Assembly: GCA_965220425.1 (NCBI GenBank)
Contig: OZ244830.1
Coordinates: 1,550,001-1,614,000, forward strand
Direction: 5' to 3'
Source of the DNA: Azophilus sp965220425
GTDB lineage: Bacteria > Pseudomonadota > Gammaproteobacteria > Pseudomonadales > Azotimanducaceae
Length of the DNA stretch: 64,000 nt
Position 1 is the first letter of the stretch; each line of letters opens with the position of its first letter. Below are positions 25,799 through 33,859 of the stretch, piece after piece. The position numbers and the translations under genes were made by a program. The notes below the pieces were generated by a model, which worked only from the letters and a program-made list of their open reading frames with translations, was not told the DNA's origin and ran no database searches.

Positions 25799-26401
25799 AT
25801 GGACATAGGGGCGCCAATCAGGGATCTCGGGCCTGTCGATTCGGCAGCGCTCTGCGACGCGGTCGTTGCACTGGACGAACCTGCCTGGCGCGAAGAGGAA
25901 ATACGCCAGAAGAAATACCAGGACGTACATTACGATACCGAGTCAGTGATCCTGATCTTCTGCGATCACGATAACTGGCCGAGTATCGATCTGATCAAGG
26001 GCGCCGGCTGGGAGCGGCTGGCGCAATTTGCGCTGCCGTTGATGCACGACATCATCGGGCGGTTCTATCAGAAGGGCGGCACGATCATTCGCGCCATGGC
26101 GGCGAAGCTGAAGGCCGGCAAAGTCATCACGCCGCACACGGACAATCACGCCTCGTTCCGCCGCAGTCACCGCATCCACGTGCCGGTCACGACCAACAGC
26201 AAGGTGCGCTTCATGATCGAAGGCCGTCCGCACCGGCTGCAGGTCGGCAACGCCTACGAGATAAACAACCAGAAACGCCACAGCGTCATGAACAGCGGCG
26301 ACGTTGACCGCATCACGTTCATATTCGATTACGTTCCGGGTCCCCAACCGGGTCCCCAACCGGGTCTCCAACGGAGCCCCCAACCGGGTTCAGAATCCTA
26401 G
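25799..26401 (+). CDS. Aspartyl/asparaginyl beta-hydroxylase domain protein
   Basis: 200 aa from ATG 25799; the frame upstream to 25667 runs through the palindrome region and is Cys-rich noise. Fe(II) ligands are His113 in ITPHTDNHASF and His161 in NNQKRHSVMN, with Arg171 (DRITFIFDYV) placed to bind 2-oxoglutarate. This is the AspH/PF05118 pattern. The last 20 residues are a Pro-Gln-Gly repeat encoded by a 12-bp minisatellite. The stop codon TAG is the CTAG at the edge of element C. The gene sits exactly between elements A and C, which are in opposite orientation. Confidence 0.85.
   Translation: MDIGAPIRDLGPVDSAALCDAVVALDEPAWREEEIRQKKYQDVHYDTESVILIFCDHDNWPSIDLIKGAGWERLAQFALPLMHDIIGRFYQKGGTIIRAMAAKLKAGKVITPHTDNHASFRRSHRIHVPVTTNSKVRFMIEGRPHRLQVGNAYEINNQKRHSVMNSGDVDRITFIFDYVPGPQPGPQPGLQRSPQPGSES
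26336..26395. repeat. Five 12-bp tandem repeats in the 3' end of the hydroxylase gene
   Basis: Units follow the pattern CCGGGTCCCCAA, repeated five times with growing divergence, and encode a GPQPGPQPGLQ-like tail. Length-variable tails of this sort can differ between strains. Confidence 0.8.
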
Positions 26402-26645
26402 CCCGCAAATTGCACCAAGCCGCTCATTGAGATCTCGAATGTTGTTTGTTTTTTCACGGTTGCTTCCAAAGTTGCTGAAGTTGATCCGGGTACAAACTGC
26501 GCTGGCCGCGCCCTCGCCGGTCTTTTTGCCGGTTGCGCGCACATGCTCGCTCCACCATAGGCGTGGCTATGCTTTGAGTTCGCGAGCACGCGCAACCGGC
26601 AAAAATCCTCGGCGATCATCGCGACCCTTGGCGCAATATGCGGGC
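26401..26645 (-). mobile_element. MITE-like element, copy C (opposite orientation)
   Basis: 245 bp. It starts GCCCGCAAATTGCACCAAG and ends CTTGGCGCAATATGCGGGC. It is flanked by CTAG on both sides, consistent with a target duplication. Read on the minus strand, its interior matches element E at 62.7 kb (segments CAACTTCAGCA and GTGAAAAAACAAACAACATT), so C and E form one subfamily and A and B another. Its left edge supplies the hydroxylase stop codon. Its right edge lies 38 bp before the next gene's ATG. Confidence 0.85.
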
Positions 26646-26682
26646 TAGTGGCCTGTCTCGACTGACTTATGGGGCAGGCCGC

Positions 26683-27612
26683 ATGGCAAATCTCATTGCA
26701 ACCTCCGTCGTGCGCGGCAGCAGCCGGGGCGAAAGTCACGGCGGCGTCTACCTGATCGACCTCGAGACCAACCGGATACTCCAACCCGTCGACTGGAACA
26801 GGACCGATATCGACTGGCAGGGGCGCGATGGGGGCCGGGGCTTGAGGGGTATAGCGTTTCACGGGGACAGGATCTATATCGCGGCGAGCGACGAACTTCT
26901 GGTATTCGACCAGGCGTTCAACATCGTCGCTTCGTTTCGCAATCCGTATCTCAAGCATTGTCATGAGGTCTGCGTTTTCGAGCGGCATCTCTTTCTGACG
27001 TCCACGGGATACGACAGCATCCTGGGCTTCAACCTGGAAACGGAAACATATGACTGGGCGCTCAAGATTGTCACCGACGGGAGAATCTTCGGCGCGAGGC
27101 GCTTCAATCCCGACCGCGACGACGGCCCGCTGTTGATCGACAAGCTGTACGTGAACAATGTCCATTGCGACAAGGGCGGCATGTACATCAGCGGGTTGCG
27201 AACCGGCGCGCTGCTCAGGTTCGGCGGCAAAGGGGTGGGAGTCATGACATCGCTCCCGGAAGGCGCTCACAACGCGCAACCCTTCCGGGGCGGCATACTG
27301 TTCAACGACACCGAAGCGGACGCTGTACGATTCGAAAGCCCTGACTCTCGAAAGGCATTCCGTGTGCCTCGCTTTGCTCCTGAAAAGCTCACGCATACGA
27401 ATCCGGAGGATTCGCGCATCGCGCACCAGGGCTTTAGCCGGGGCCTGTGCGTTTTCTCCGCAAGCGAAATCGCGGCCGGTTCGTCCCCATCGACAATTTC
27501 CATCTACGATCTCGATAAAGAGAAAGCGGTAAAGGTCGTCAACCTGTCGCTCGACGCAAGGTCTGCAATTCACGGGGTCGAGGTCTGGCCCTACGAGTGG
27601 CCTGACCGGTGA
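26683..27612 (+). CDS. Uncharacterised protein, probable beta-propeller
   Basis: 309 aa from ATG 26683. The frame start at 26638 lies inside element C and is rejected. Repeating strand-rich segments (GVYLIDLETNRIL, GIAFHGDRIYIAASDELLVF, HLFLTSTGYDSILGFNLET, YVNNVHCDKGGMYISGL, AIHGVEVWP) suggest a 5-6-bladed propeller. No signal peptide is seen. Proteins of this shape often bind ligands or act as lactonases, but no catalytic set is recognised. Any promoter probably lies in or across element C. Confidence 0.7.
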   Translation: MANLIATSVVRGSSRGESHGGVYLIDLETNRILQPVDWNRTDIDWQGRDGGRGLRGIAFHGDRIYIAASDELLVFDQAFNIVASFRNPYLKHCHEVCVFERHLFLTSTGYDSILGFNLETETYDWALKIVTDGRIFGARRFNPDRDDGPLLIDKLYVNNVHCDKGGMYISGLRTGALLRFGGKGVGVMTSLPEGAHNAQPFRGGILFNDTEADAVRFESPDSRKAFRVPRFAPEKLTHTNPEDSRIAHQGFSRGLCVFSASEIAAGSSPSTISIYDLDKEKAVKVVNLSLDARSAIHGVEVWPYEWPDR

Positions 27613-27751
27613 AGCCCTGGCGCGCCAGGTACCCATCGAGCGCATAGGGTGAGATGCATCACGCGTCCTGCCGCATCTGCGCCGGCGCCGAGTCCTTGCC
27701 CGCCGCGGACCGGTGTTAAACTTGGTGCCGTTTACGCAACGGCCCGGGCCA

Positions 27752-28231
27752 ATGAGCGACGCCTTGCCCACGAACTATTCCGGCCTGCTGACCCGGCGAC
27801 TCGCCGCGCTGCCTGAAGTACGGCTGGCGTACCTGTTCGGTAGCCGTGTCAAGGGCTCATCCCGTCCCGACAGCGATCTGGACATTGCCATACTCGTCGA
27901 TGATCGATTGGCTGCAGGTCCCGGCGAGATCAATCGAACCGTCCGCCGGCTTGCGGGTCGACTCAGCGGCGAAATACCGAGCGAGGCGCTCGACGTTGTC
28001 CTGCTGAATACCGCACCCGCCCTGTTGCGCCACCGGGTACTGCGCGAAGGCCTGCTGTTGCACGCCCGCAACGAGACCGAGCGGGTTCGATTCGCGGTCC
28101 GCGCGATTCGCGATTACCAGGACATGGAACCGAGGCTTGCGGAACACCGGCGGCAGAGGATTGCCCGGCTGAAGAGAGGAAGAACCCGTGGTCGATCAGG
28201 AGATATTCTCCAGGCGGCTCGACGCGCTTGA
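27752..28231 (+). CDS. mntA: MntA-type minimal nucleotidyltransferase antitoxin
   Basis: 159 aa from ATG 27752. The nucleotidyltransferase signature GSRVKGSSRPDSDLDIAIL is complete (GSx10DxD), with the two Asp as metal ligands. In characterised HepT/MntA pairs MntA inactivates HepT by adding AMP units to a Tyr. The 3' end overlaps the HEPN gene by 44 bp in another frame, which is standard for this toxin-antitoxin type and couples their translation. Confidence 0.88.
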   Translation: MSDALPTNYSGLLTRRLAALPEVRLAYLFGSRVKGSSRPDSDLDIAILVDDRLAAGPGEINRTVRRLAGRLSGEIPSEALDVVLLNTAPALLRHRVLREGLLLHARNETERVRFAVRAIRDYQDMEPRLAEHRRQRIARLKRGRTRGRSGDILQAARRA

Positions 28232-28601
28232 CCTGTACCTCGAGCGGGTGGAATCCCTCGGTAGCGTCTGTGAAGCCGAGTTTACGGGGAGCCCCGCCAT
28301 TCACGATCTCGCGGAGCGCTATCTGCACCTCGCAATGGAAGCAGCCATTGACCTTGCGAACCATTGGATAGCCGATCGGGCGCTACGTACTCCCGAGTCG
28401 AATCGCGATACCTTTTCGGTACTCGAAGAAAGCGGGGAAATCGACGCGGCCCTTGCCGAACGGCTGCGCGGCTGGGCAGGGTTTCGCAACATTCTGGTGC
28501 ATCAGTACGCCAATATCGACCATCGTATCGCTTATCGGGCAATCCAGGATGACCTCGGCGATCTCGCGGCATTGCGCGCCTGGGCGGCGGGCAAGCTGTG
28601 A
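28188..28601 (+). CDS. hepT: HepT-type HEPN RNase toxin
   Basis: 137 aa, all helical. The catalytic HEPN motif is RNILVHQY (Rx4HxY) near residue 100, with Arg, His and the Tyr that MntA AMPylates in the known system. GTG 28188 lies within the end of mntA. HepT proteins are ribonucleases that arrest growth when not neutralised. The gene is convergent with the TPR-sulfotransferase, with 40 bp between stops. All key residues are present, so the pair is likely functional. Confidence 0.88.
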   Translation: MVDQEIFSRRLDALDLYLERVESLGSVCEAEFTGSPAIHDLAERYLHLAMEAAIDLANHWIADRALRTPESNRDTFSVLEESGEIDAALAERLRGWAGFRNILVHQYANIDHRIAYRAIQDDLGDLAALRAWAAGKL

Positions 28602-28641
28602 TTTCCATTTGTTGAACGACACGAATGCCGATGCAGTCCGA

Positions 28642-30717
28642 TTACTGCCGATTCAAGAGGGATCTCGGCCGTTGCTCTTCCGGCAGGTCGAGCAGCACGG
28701 GCTCGAGATAGTCGATCAGTTCGTCCAACTCGTCTTCGTAGTAGCGCCACAGATTCACGGAACCTGAATAGATCGGTTGACGCACCTGTTCGGAACTCGC
28801 GGTTTTCACGGCGCGTTCCGTTTCATGGTAACGCAGCATCTTCTCTTCCCACTCGAGTCCGCAATGCGCGGCTATTCGTCTTGCCTGCTGCTCGAGATCG
28901 CCGACCACATCTTCGTAGTGGACGGTCAGAACCTTGCCCGGCAACACCTGGTTCCAATGATCGATCAATCGCATGTACTGAATGTAGCAATGAGCCAGAT
29001 CATAGAGGTCGTAGGTAAAGATCTGGCCGCGTGCGAAGAACTGTTTGAAGGATCCCAGGCAACTGTCCAGGGGATGGCGCCGTGCATCGATGACCTTCGC
29101 ATTCGGCAGAATCGCATGCAGGAAGCCGATGCCCGTGAAGTTGTTCGGCATCTTGTCGGTGAAATAGCGCGCGCCGCTACGATGGCGCATCGTGTTTTCG
29201 ATGTACTCCCGACCCAGATCGCGGAGTTGATGGGGCTTCAGTTCGAGCATGCATTCCGGGTACTTGATGCCGTCGGCCCGGTTAAGGCCCGTTTCCGTCG
29301 CGAGACGAAGCAGGTAATGAAGCTCCTGGGTTCCCTCTACCTGGGAGTGGCTGGCGAGGATCTGCTCCAGCAAGGTCGAGCCGGAGCGGGGCAGGCCGAC
29401 AATCAGGATCGGCGCATCGTCCGCACATCCCTGACCGGCACGCGCCGCGAAGAACTCCTTCGTGAAAACGTCGATGATCCGATCGTTCGTCTTCTGGAAC
29501 TCGATCGGGTCGTAGTTGACCTTGGGGCGTTTCTTGCCGTTGCCGCGGGAATAGTATGCAAACGCCTGCCTGTACTCGTTCCTGTCCTCAAATGCCTTGC
29601 CGAGGGCGAAGGAAAAGGAAATCTCGGAATCTTCGCCGTCGGTCGTTCCCGAGACCGCTTCGAGCTGTTGTTTCATCTCCTCGATTTCCGGACCCTCGAA
29701 CCGGAATGTCTTGAGATTGGCCAGGCTCCAGTAGGCTTCCCCGAAGTCCGGCTTGGCCGCGGCACACCGGTGGTAAGCGTCGATCGCTTCTTGCTGCCGC
29801 CCGATGGTCTTGAGCACATGCCCGAGACAAAGCAGCGAAGGGAAGTGTGCCGGGTCGCGTTCGAGCGCCGCGTCGAGCCAGTGAATCGCATCGTCGTGTC
29901 GACCGTCGAACATGCTGTTGGCGCCGAGTTTTTCGAGCGTGTAAACGGATCCCGGCCTGACTTCCAAAGCGCGCTTGTACGCTGTCTCCGCTTCTTCGAA
30001 TTTTTGCTGCTCGTGTAGCGCTGCTCCAAAGTTGATCCATGCCAACCAGAAGTCCGGCGCGAGTTCGACGGCGCGGCGAAAGAACGCCTCGGCATCGTTG
30101 TAGTTTTCCTTTCTGGCGCAAAGCGTGCCCATCAGGCGCAGCGCATCGACGTTGTCCGGGTTGCGCCGCAGGAGATCCCGATAGATTTTTTCCGCCTTTG
30201 GCGTTTCGCCGCGGCGGTTGAGCTCCATGGCTTCGACGAGCGCATTGCGGTCGGGATTGCTTTCAAGAGACTGCTGGAACACTTCGTCCGCCTCGCCGCC
30301 GCGGCCGATCCGGGCAAGAAGTTCACCGAGCTTTCGATTGGCCCCTTCGGACGCCGGGTTGTGCCTGATTGCGGTCTTGAGCGATTGCACCGCCTCTTCC
30401 AGCTTGCCCTGCCCCAGGAGCGCCTCGGCAAGGTTCTCATGGGCCAGCGCGAAGTTGGGCACGAGCCGGATGACGTGGGTCAGTTTCTGCTCCGCTTCGG
30501 CCGGCCGGTTCTGCTTCGACAGCGACACGCCGAGCAGACGCAGCAGGTTCGGATCGTTGGGTGAATCCTTCAGCGCGGCATCGAGAATCGTGCCGGCCCT
30601 GGCGAAGGCGTTGGCCTGCATCAGGCCCACAGCCTGGTCGAATACGCGCCGGGCTGCCGATTTCGGCAGATCCGGCTTCAATGACGACCCCGCTTCAGCT
30701 TCCGGCACCGCTGTCAC
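28642..30717 (-). CDS. TPR-repeat sulfotransferase
   Basis: 691 aa. The N-terminal half (about residues 20-370) is a run of TPR units (for example NPDNVDALRLMGTLCARKEN, ARKENYNDAEAFFRRAVELA, LALVHENLAEALLGQGKL-like). The C-terminal half is a sulfotransferase with the PAPS-binding loop PILIVGLPRSGSTLLEQIL at about residue 435. Later come GARYFTDKMPNNFTGIGFLH and HPLDSCLGSFKQFF, the usual 3'-phosphate region. The start is GTG 30717. These fusion proteins are common in marine and alphaproteobacterial-like genomes and are thought to sulfate cell-surface or small-molecule acceptors. The acceptor here is unknown. Confidence 0.88.
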   Translation of the reverse strand: MTAVPEAEAGSSLKPDLPKSAARRVFDQAVGLMQANAFARAGTILDAALKDSPNDPNLLRLLGVSLSKQNRPAEAEQKLTHVIRLVPNFALAHENLAEALLGQGKLEEAVQSLKTAIRHNPASEGANRKLGELLARIGRGGEADEVFQQSLESNPDRNALVEAMELNRRGETPKAEKIYRDLLRRNPDNVDALRLMGTLCARKENYNDAEAFFRRAVELAPDFWLAWINFGAALHEQQKFEEAETAYKRALEVRPGSVYTLEKLGANSMFDGRHDDAIHWLDAALERDPAHFPSLLCLGHVLKTIGRQQEAIDAYHRCAAAKPDFGEAYWSLANLKTFRFEGPEIEEMKQQLEAVSGTTDGEDSEISFSFALGKAFEDRNEYRQAFAYYSRGNGKKRPKVNYDPIEFQKTNDRIIDVFTKEFFAARAGQGCADDAPILIVGLPRSGSTLLEQILASHSQVEGTQELHYLLRLATETGLNRADGIKYPECMLELKPHQLRDLGREYIENTMRHRSGARYFTDKMPNNFTGIGFLHAILPNAKVIDARRHPLDSCLGSFKQFFARGQIFTYDLYDLAHCYIQYMRLIDHWNQVLPGKVLTVHYEDVVGDLEQQARRIAAHCGLEWEEKMLRYHETERAVKTASSEQVRQPIYSGSVNLWRYYEDELDELIDYLEPVLLDLPEEQRPRSLLNRQ

Positions 30718-30809
30718 CGCGTTCTGGCGTACTCACGGATTCTGCGGCAATTGTCCGAACGACGCCAATGACCGTAGCCATTGCGCTTGTCGAGACATAG
30801 TGACCGCGG

Positions 30810-30838
30810 CGAAGATTCGATTCTCAGCCGAATCTTCG
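30810..30838. terminator. Stem-loop between sulfotransferase and TonB receptor genes
   Basis: Arms CGAAGATTCG and CGAATCTTCG (10 bp, perfect) enclose a 9-base loop. On the plus strand they are followed by TTTCGATTTTTG. On the minus strand the hairpin lies about 110 bp after the TonB receptor stop and before the sulfotransferase start, so it may end the receptor transcript or act in the sulfotransferase leader. Confidence 0.5.
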
Positions 30839-30951
30839 TTTCGATTTTTGAACGCACTACGCGAGCGGGCGCGGTAGATGCTCGCCATTGTCGAGGTGCA
30901 TGGGTTGGCGCAACGGACGGGCGCGTTCACCGCAACGCCCGGCCGAAAACG

Positions 30952-33396
30952 TCAGAAGGCCTTGTAAATGCCGATCCTGACTTCCCGCGGCCGCACCGTG
31001 AAGGCGCGATCGTCCGCGAAGCGTGGGTAGATGTAGGTAATGGCGCGTTCGTCCCAGAGATTGTTGACGGACAGCCAGGCCTCCCAGCCGTTCTCCGTTT
31101 TCACTCCGAAACTCAGGTCGCCGAGTTGGTACGCCGGCTGGTGGGCGGGCACGGTCCTTTCCGCGCCGAACAGCAGAATCGATGCGTTCGTGGCGTTGAC
31201 CGACTCACCCACATGACTGATATCGAAGCGCGTGTAGCCTTCAAGCCCGGCCCAAGGGAGAGCGGTGGAATAAAGCACGCCGGCGGCCACTTTCAGTTCC
31301 GGCACGGCCGGCAGCGCATCGCCGGCTTGACCGGCGACGATCGTGCCGTTGTTGAGTGAGATGTCGTCGTCGATCCGCGCATCCAGATAGGTCAAGGCGA
31401 GCGAAAATTCCCAGTTCACGCTCGGCTTGAAAGCGAACTGCCCTTCGAATCCGTCGATCGATGCATTGCCCGCGTTGACGGTTGTCGCGCCGGCGATCGG
31501 CAAGGCCACCCGGATCTGGTAATCCTCCCAATTCATGATGAACGCGCTCAGGTTCGCGAGCAGGCGTCCATCCGCCCAGGTCGACTTTATTCCCCCCTCA
31601 TAGTTGATGAGCCGATCGGAATCGAATGTCAGGGGAGCCCCAAGCGCAAGGGATGCGGGCCTCTGCGATGCAGCGCCGTTCCGGCCGCCGATGCGGACAC
31701 CTTCCGAGTAGGTGAAGTAGACCAGGATGTCGTCGTTCGGTTGCCAGGTGATATTGGCCCGCGGACTGAAATCCTTCGTGTTTTCCGTTACATCGAAGTT
31801 GTCGAATATGTTGTCGATCCAATAGGAATTCTCGTCGACCTGACGGTCGGTCGAGAAGTATCGCCCGCCGGCGGAAACCGTCACGGTATCGGTGATGTCG
31901 ACACCGAATTCGGCAAACACCGCGATCGATTCGATGTTCTGATGCTGGCCGTTGAAGTCATTGCCCGGGTACCCGTTGTAGGTCCAGCCCTCGCGGAAAC
32001 CCTGGTCGAACCAGACATCGGTGGGGGCCACGCCATAGTAGGTGAAAGCCGCTCCGTCGCCGCCGTTCTCGGCGAAGTCGTCGACGATGGTGATGTAGTC
32101 CCAGTCGTTGTGGGTGCGCTCGTAGAATGCGCCGAGCAGCCAGTTGAAGCGGCTCGCGCTGTCAGCCTTCGAGGTCAGGCGGATCTCTCCGGCGAACGAT
32201 CTGATGCGCTGATCGAGGCTGATCTGCGAGGTCGGGTCGGCGCCGAAGTCATAGGTGGTTATCCAGTTGTAACAGTAAGCCGTCGCATTGCAGGTTTCGT
32301 AGTCCACGAACATCGGGGAGCCGACGTAGTACGTCGCAATCTGGAGCCCGTTCTCCTTGTAGGTGGTCATGTACGCGGTGGCGTCGATGTCGTAGTCGAT
32401 GTTGCGGTTGTGCCACCCGGCCGCGACGGTCAGGTCGGCGAAGCCGACATCGCCCTCGAGGGTCAGCGAGAAGTTGTACCACTCGTCGATATCGTTCTCG
32501 TCCTTGAACTTGATGGTGTCCAGGTCGCCGAAGGCGGGATTGAAATCGAACATGTAGTCGAGTTCCGATTTCTGGTAGATGACGCCGGCATCGATGGTCC
32601 AGTCTTCGTTCGGGTGATAGCGGACCAGGGCGCGCCCGCCGCGGCTCTTGTAATCGTTGATGTTGTCTTCAACGACGTCCGCGTTGTCGCGGGACCCGTT
32701 GAACTCCGAGTAGGCGCTGGTCGTGCCCAGAACGTTGTCGATGTAGCCGCCCTCGAAATCGTAGAAGCCGACGAGGCGGACGGCCAGCCTGTCTTCGACC
32801 AGCGGAACGTTCACCGCGGCGCTGGCGTCGTAGCTCCCCTGGCCGTCCGAGGTGCTGCTGCCGCCGACCTGGTACCAGCCTCCGAATTCCGAAGCGTCCG
32901 GCTTGTTGGTGACGATCCTCAACACACCGGACTGGGAGCCCGCGCCATACAGGGTCGGCTGCGGACCCGAGAGCGCCTCGAGCCTCTCGATGTCGATCAG
33001 CCGTACGTCCGCGTTCTGCCCGTCCCGGGTGATTGGAATTTCATCGACGTACAGGGTCGAGGAACTGATGGTATCGAAGCCGGTCGGCTGGGAGAGCGTG
33101 CCCCGGAAGGCGATCGTCGTTGCCCCCGGGGACGCCGTGCCGAACGAAACGCTCGTCAGCTCTTTCACATAGTCCTGGAAGTCTCTTAAGCCCTTTTCGC
33201 GGATAGCGTCCGTATCGAATGCCTGAATGGGGAGCGGCGCGTCCTGAATGCTCTGTTCGCGCTTGCGTGCCGTGACGATGATCTCTTCGATTTCCTCCGC
33301 CTGGACCGGTACCGGCGCACCCGTCCCCGCGAGCGCGGCCATCACACCGAGAGATACCGGTGTCCTGAGGAATAAACGTTTGTCGTGCTGTGACAT
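30952..33396 (-). CDS. TonB-dependent outer-membrane receptor (1)
   Basis: 814 aa from ATG 33396, chosen because GGGAGAGG lies 5 bases upstream. A signal peptide ends near VPVQAEE, followed by the TonB box/plug start IEEIIVTARKREQSIQDAPL. The plug domain (to about residue 180) includes RIEALSGPQPTLYGAGSQ-like RGPQGTLYG-type text. A long beta-barrel then ends in ...VRIGIYKAF with the terminal Phe needed for outer-membrane assembly. It belongs to the large family used by marine heterotrophs for organic substrates. The substrate is unknown; amidases and sulfotransferase are neighbours. Confidence 0.9.
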   Translation of the reverse strand: MSQHDKRLFLRTPVSLGVMAALAGTGAPVPVQAEEIEEIIVTARKREQSIQDAPLPIQAFDTDAIREKGLRDFQDYVKELTSVSFGTASPGATTIAFRGTLSQPTGFDTISSSTLYVDEIPITRDGQNADVRLIDIERLEALSGPQPTLYGAGSQSGVLRIVTNKPDASEFGGWYQVGGSSTSDGQGSYDASAAVNVPLVEDRLAVRLVGFYDFEGGYIDNVLGTTSAYSEFNGSRDNADVVEDNINDYKSRGGRALVRYHPNEDWTIDAGVIYQKSELDYMFDFNPAFGDLDTIKFKDENDIDEWYNFSLTLEGDVGFADLTVAAGWHNRNIDYDIDATAYMTTYKENGLQIATYYVGSPMFVDYETCNATAYCYNWITTYDFGADPTSQISLDQRIRSFAGEIRLTSKADSASRFNWLLGAFYERTHNDWDYITIVDDFAENGGDGAAFTYYGVAPTDVWFDQGFREGWTYNGYPGNDFNGQHQNIESIAVFAEFGVDITDTVTVSAGGRYFSTDRQVDENSYWIDNIFDNFDVTENTKDFSPRANITWQPNDDILVYFTYSEGVRIGGRNGAASQRPASLALGAPLTFDSDRLINYEGGIKSTWADGRLLANLSAFIMNWEDYQIRVALPIAGATTVNAGNASIDGFEGQFAFKPSVNWEFSLALTYLDARIDDDISLNNGTIVAGQAGDALPAVPELKVAAGVLYSTALPWAGLEGYTRFDISHVGESVNATNASILLFGAERTVPAHQPAYQLGDLSFGVKTENGWEAWLSVNNLWDERAITYIYPRFADDRAFTVRPREVRIGIYKAF

Positions 33397-33619
33397 GCCG
33401 GCCTCTCCCAACTTGCGGCATCTTGATGTTACTTCCTGGTCAGGCAAAGACATCCGGGCCTATAGGGAAACGCCGGACACTGTCGAAACCAGGTGAGGTT
33501 GCACTCGCCGGATGCGGGTTTGTGTTCTTCCGATGCCCCGAATATTGCGGACGCAACGGCGGCTTTGAGCGAATTCGGGCTATGCTTCCATCGGCTTGCC
33601 GCCAGGCTGAGGATCAAAC

Positions 33620-33859
33620 ATGAGAATTGCTCTTCCGGATGTTCGGCTCATCGAACTGGACGAAGACATCCGGCAACGATGGGGGCCTTGTCTGCGCCAT
33701 GGAATGCTCGTACGTTTCAATGGCGGGAAGCCGGACCTGAACTCACCGCCGTATGCCGGCCGGCACAACGAAGACTTGCTGTTGGAAGCAGGACCGAGTC
33801 CGGAAGAAACAGCCGGCCTGGCCGCAGCCGGTGTGCTCTGGCAGGAGTCAGTCACATGA
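33620..33859 (+). pseudogene. C-terminal remnant of a CaiB/BaiF family III CoA-transferase
   Basis: 79 codons. The part YAGRHNEDLLLEAGPSPEET, followed by AGLAAAGVLW, matches the extreme C terminus of CaiB-type enzymes (GQHNEEVLxELGxSxEEIAxLRxAGVI). About 320 N-terminal residues are missing. Its stop overlaps the amidase start (ATGA), as in an intact operon, so the amidase was once translationally coupled to a full CoA-transferase gene. The short frame may still be translated and keep the coupling. Confidence 0.65.

Noticed and set aside
31741..33189. A 482-codon plus-strand frame opposite the first TonB receptor.
   Set aside because: Low-complexity Val/Gly/Glu text typical of antisense GC-rich DNA.
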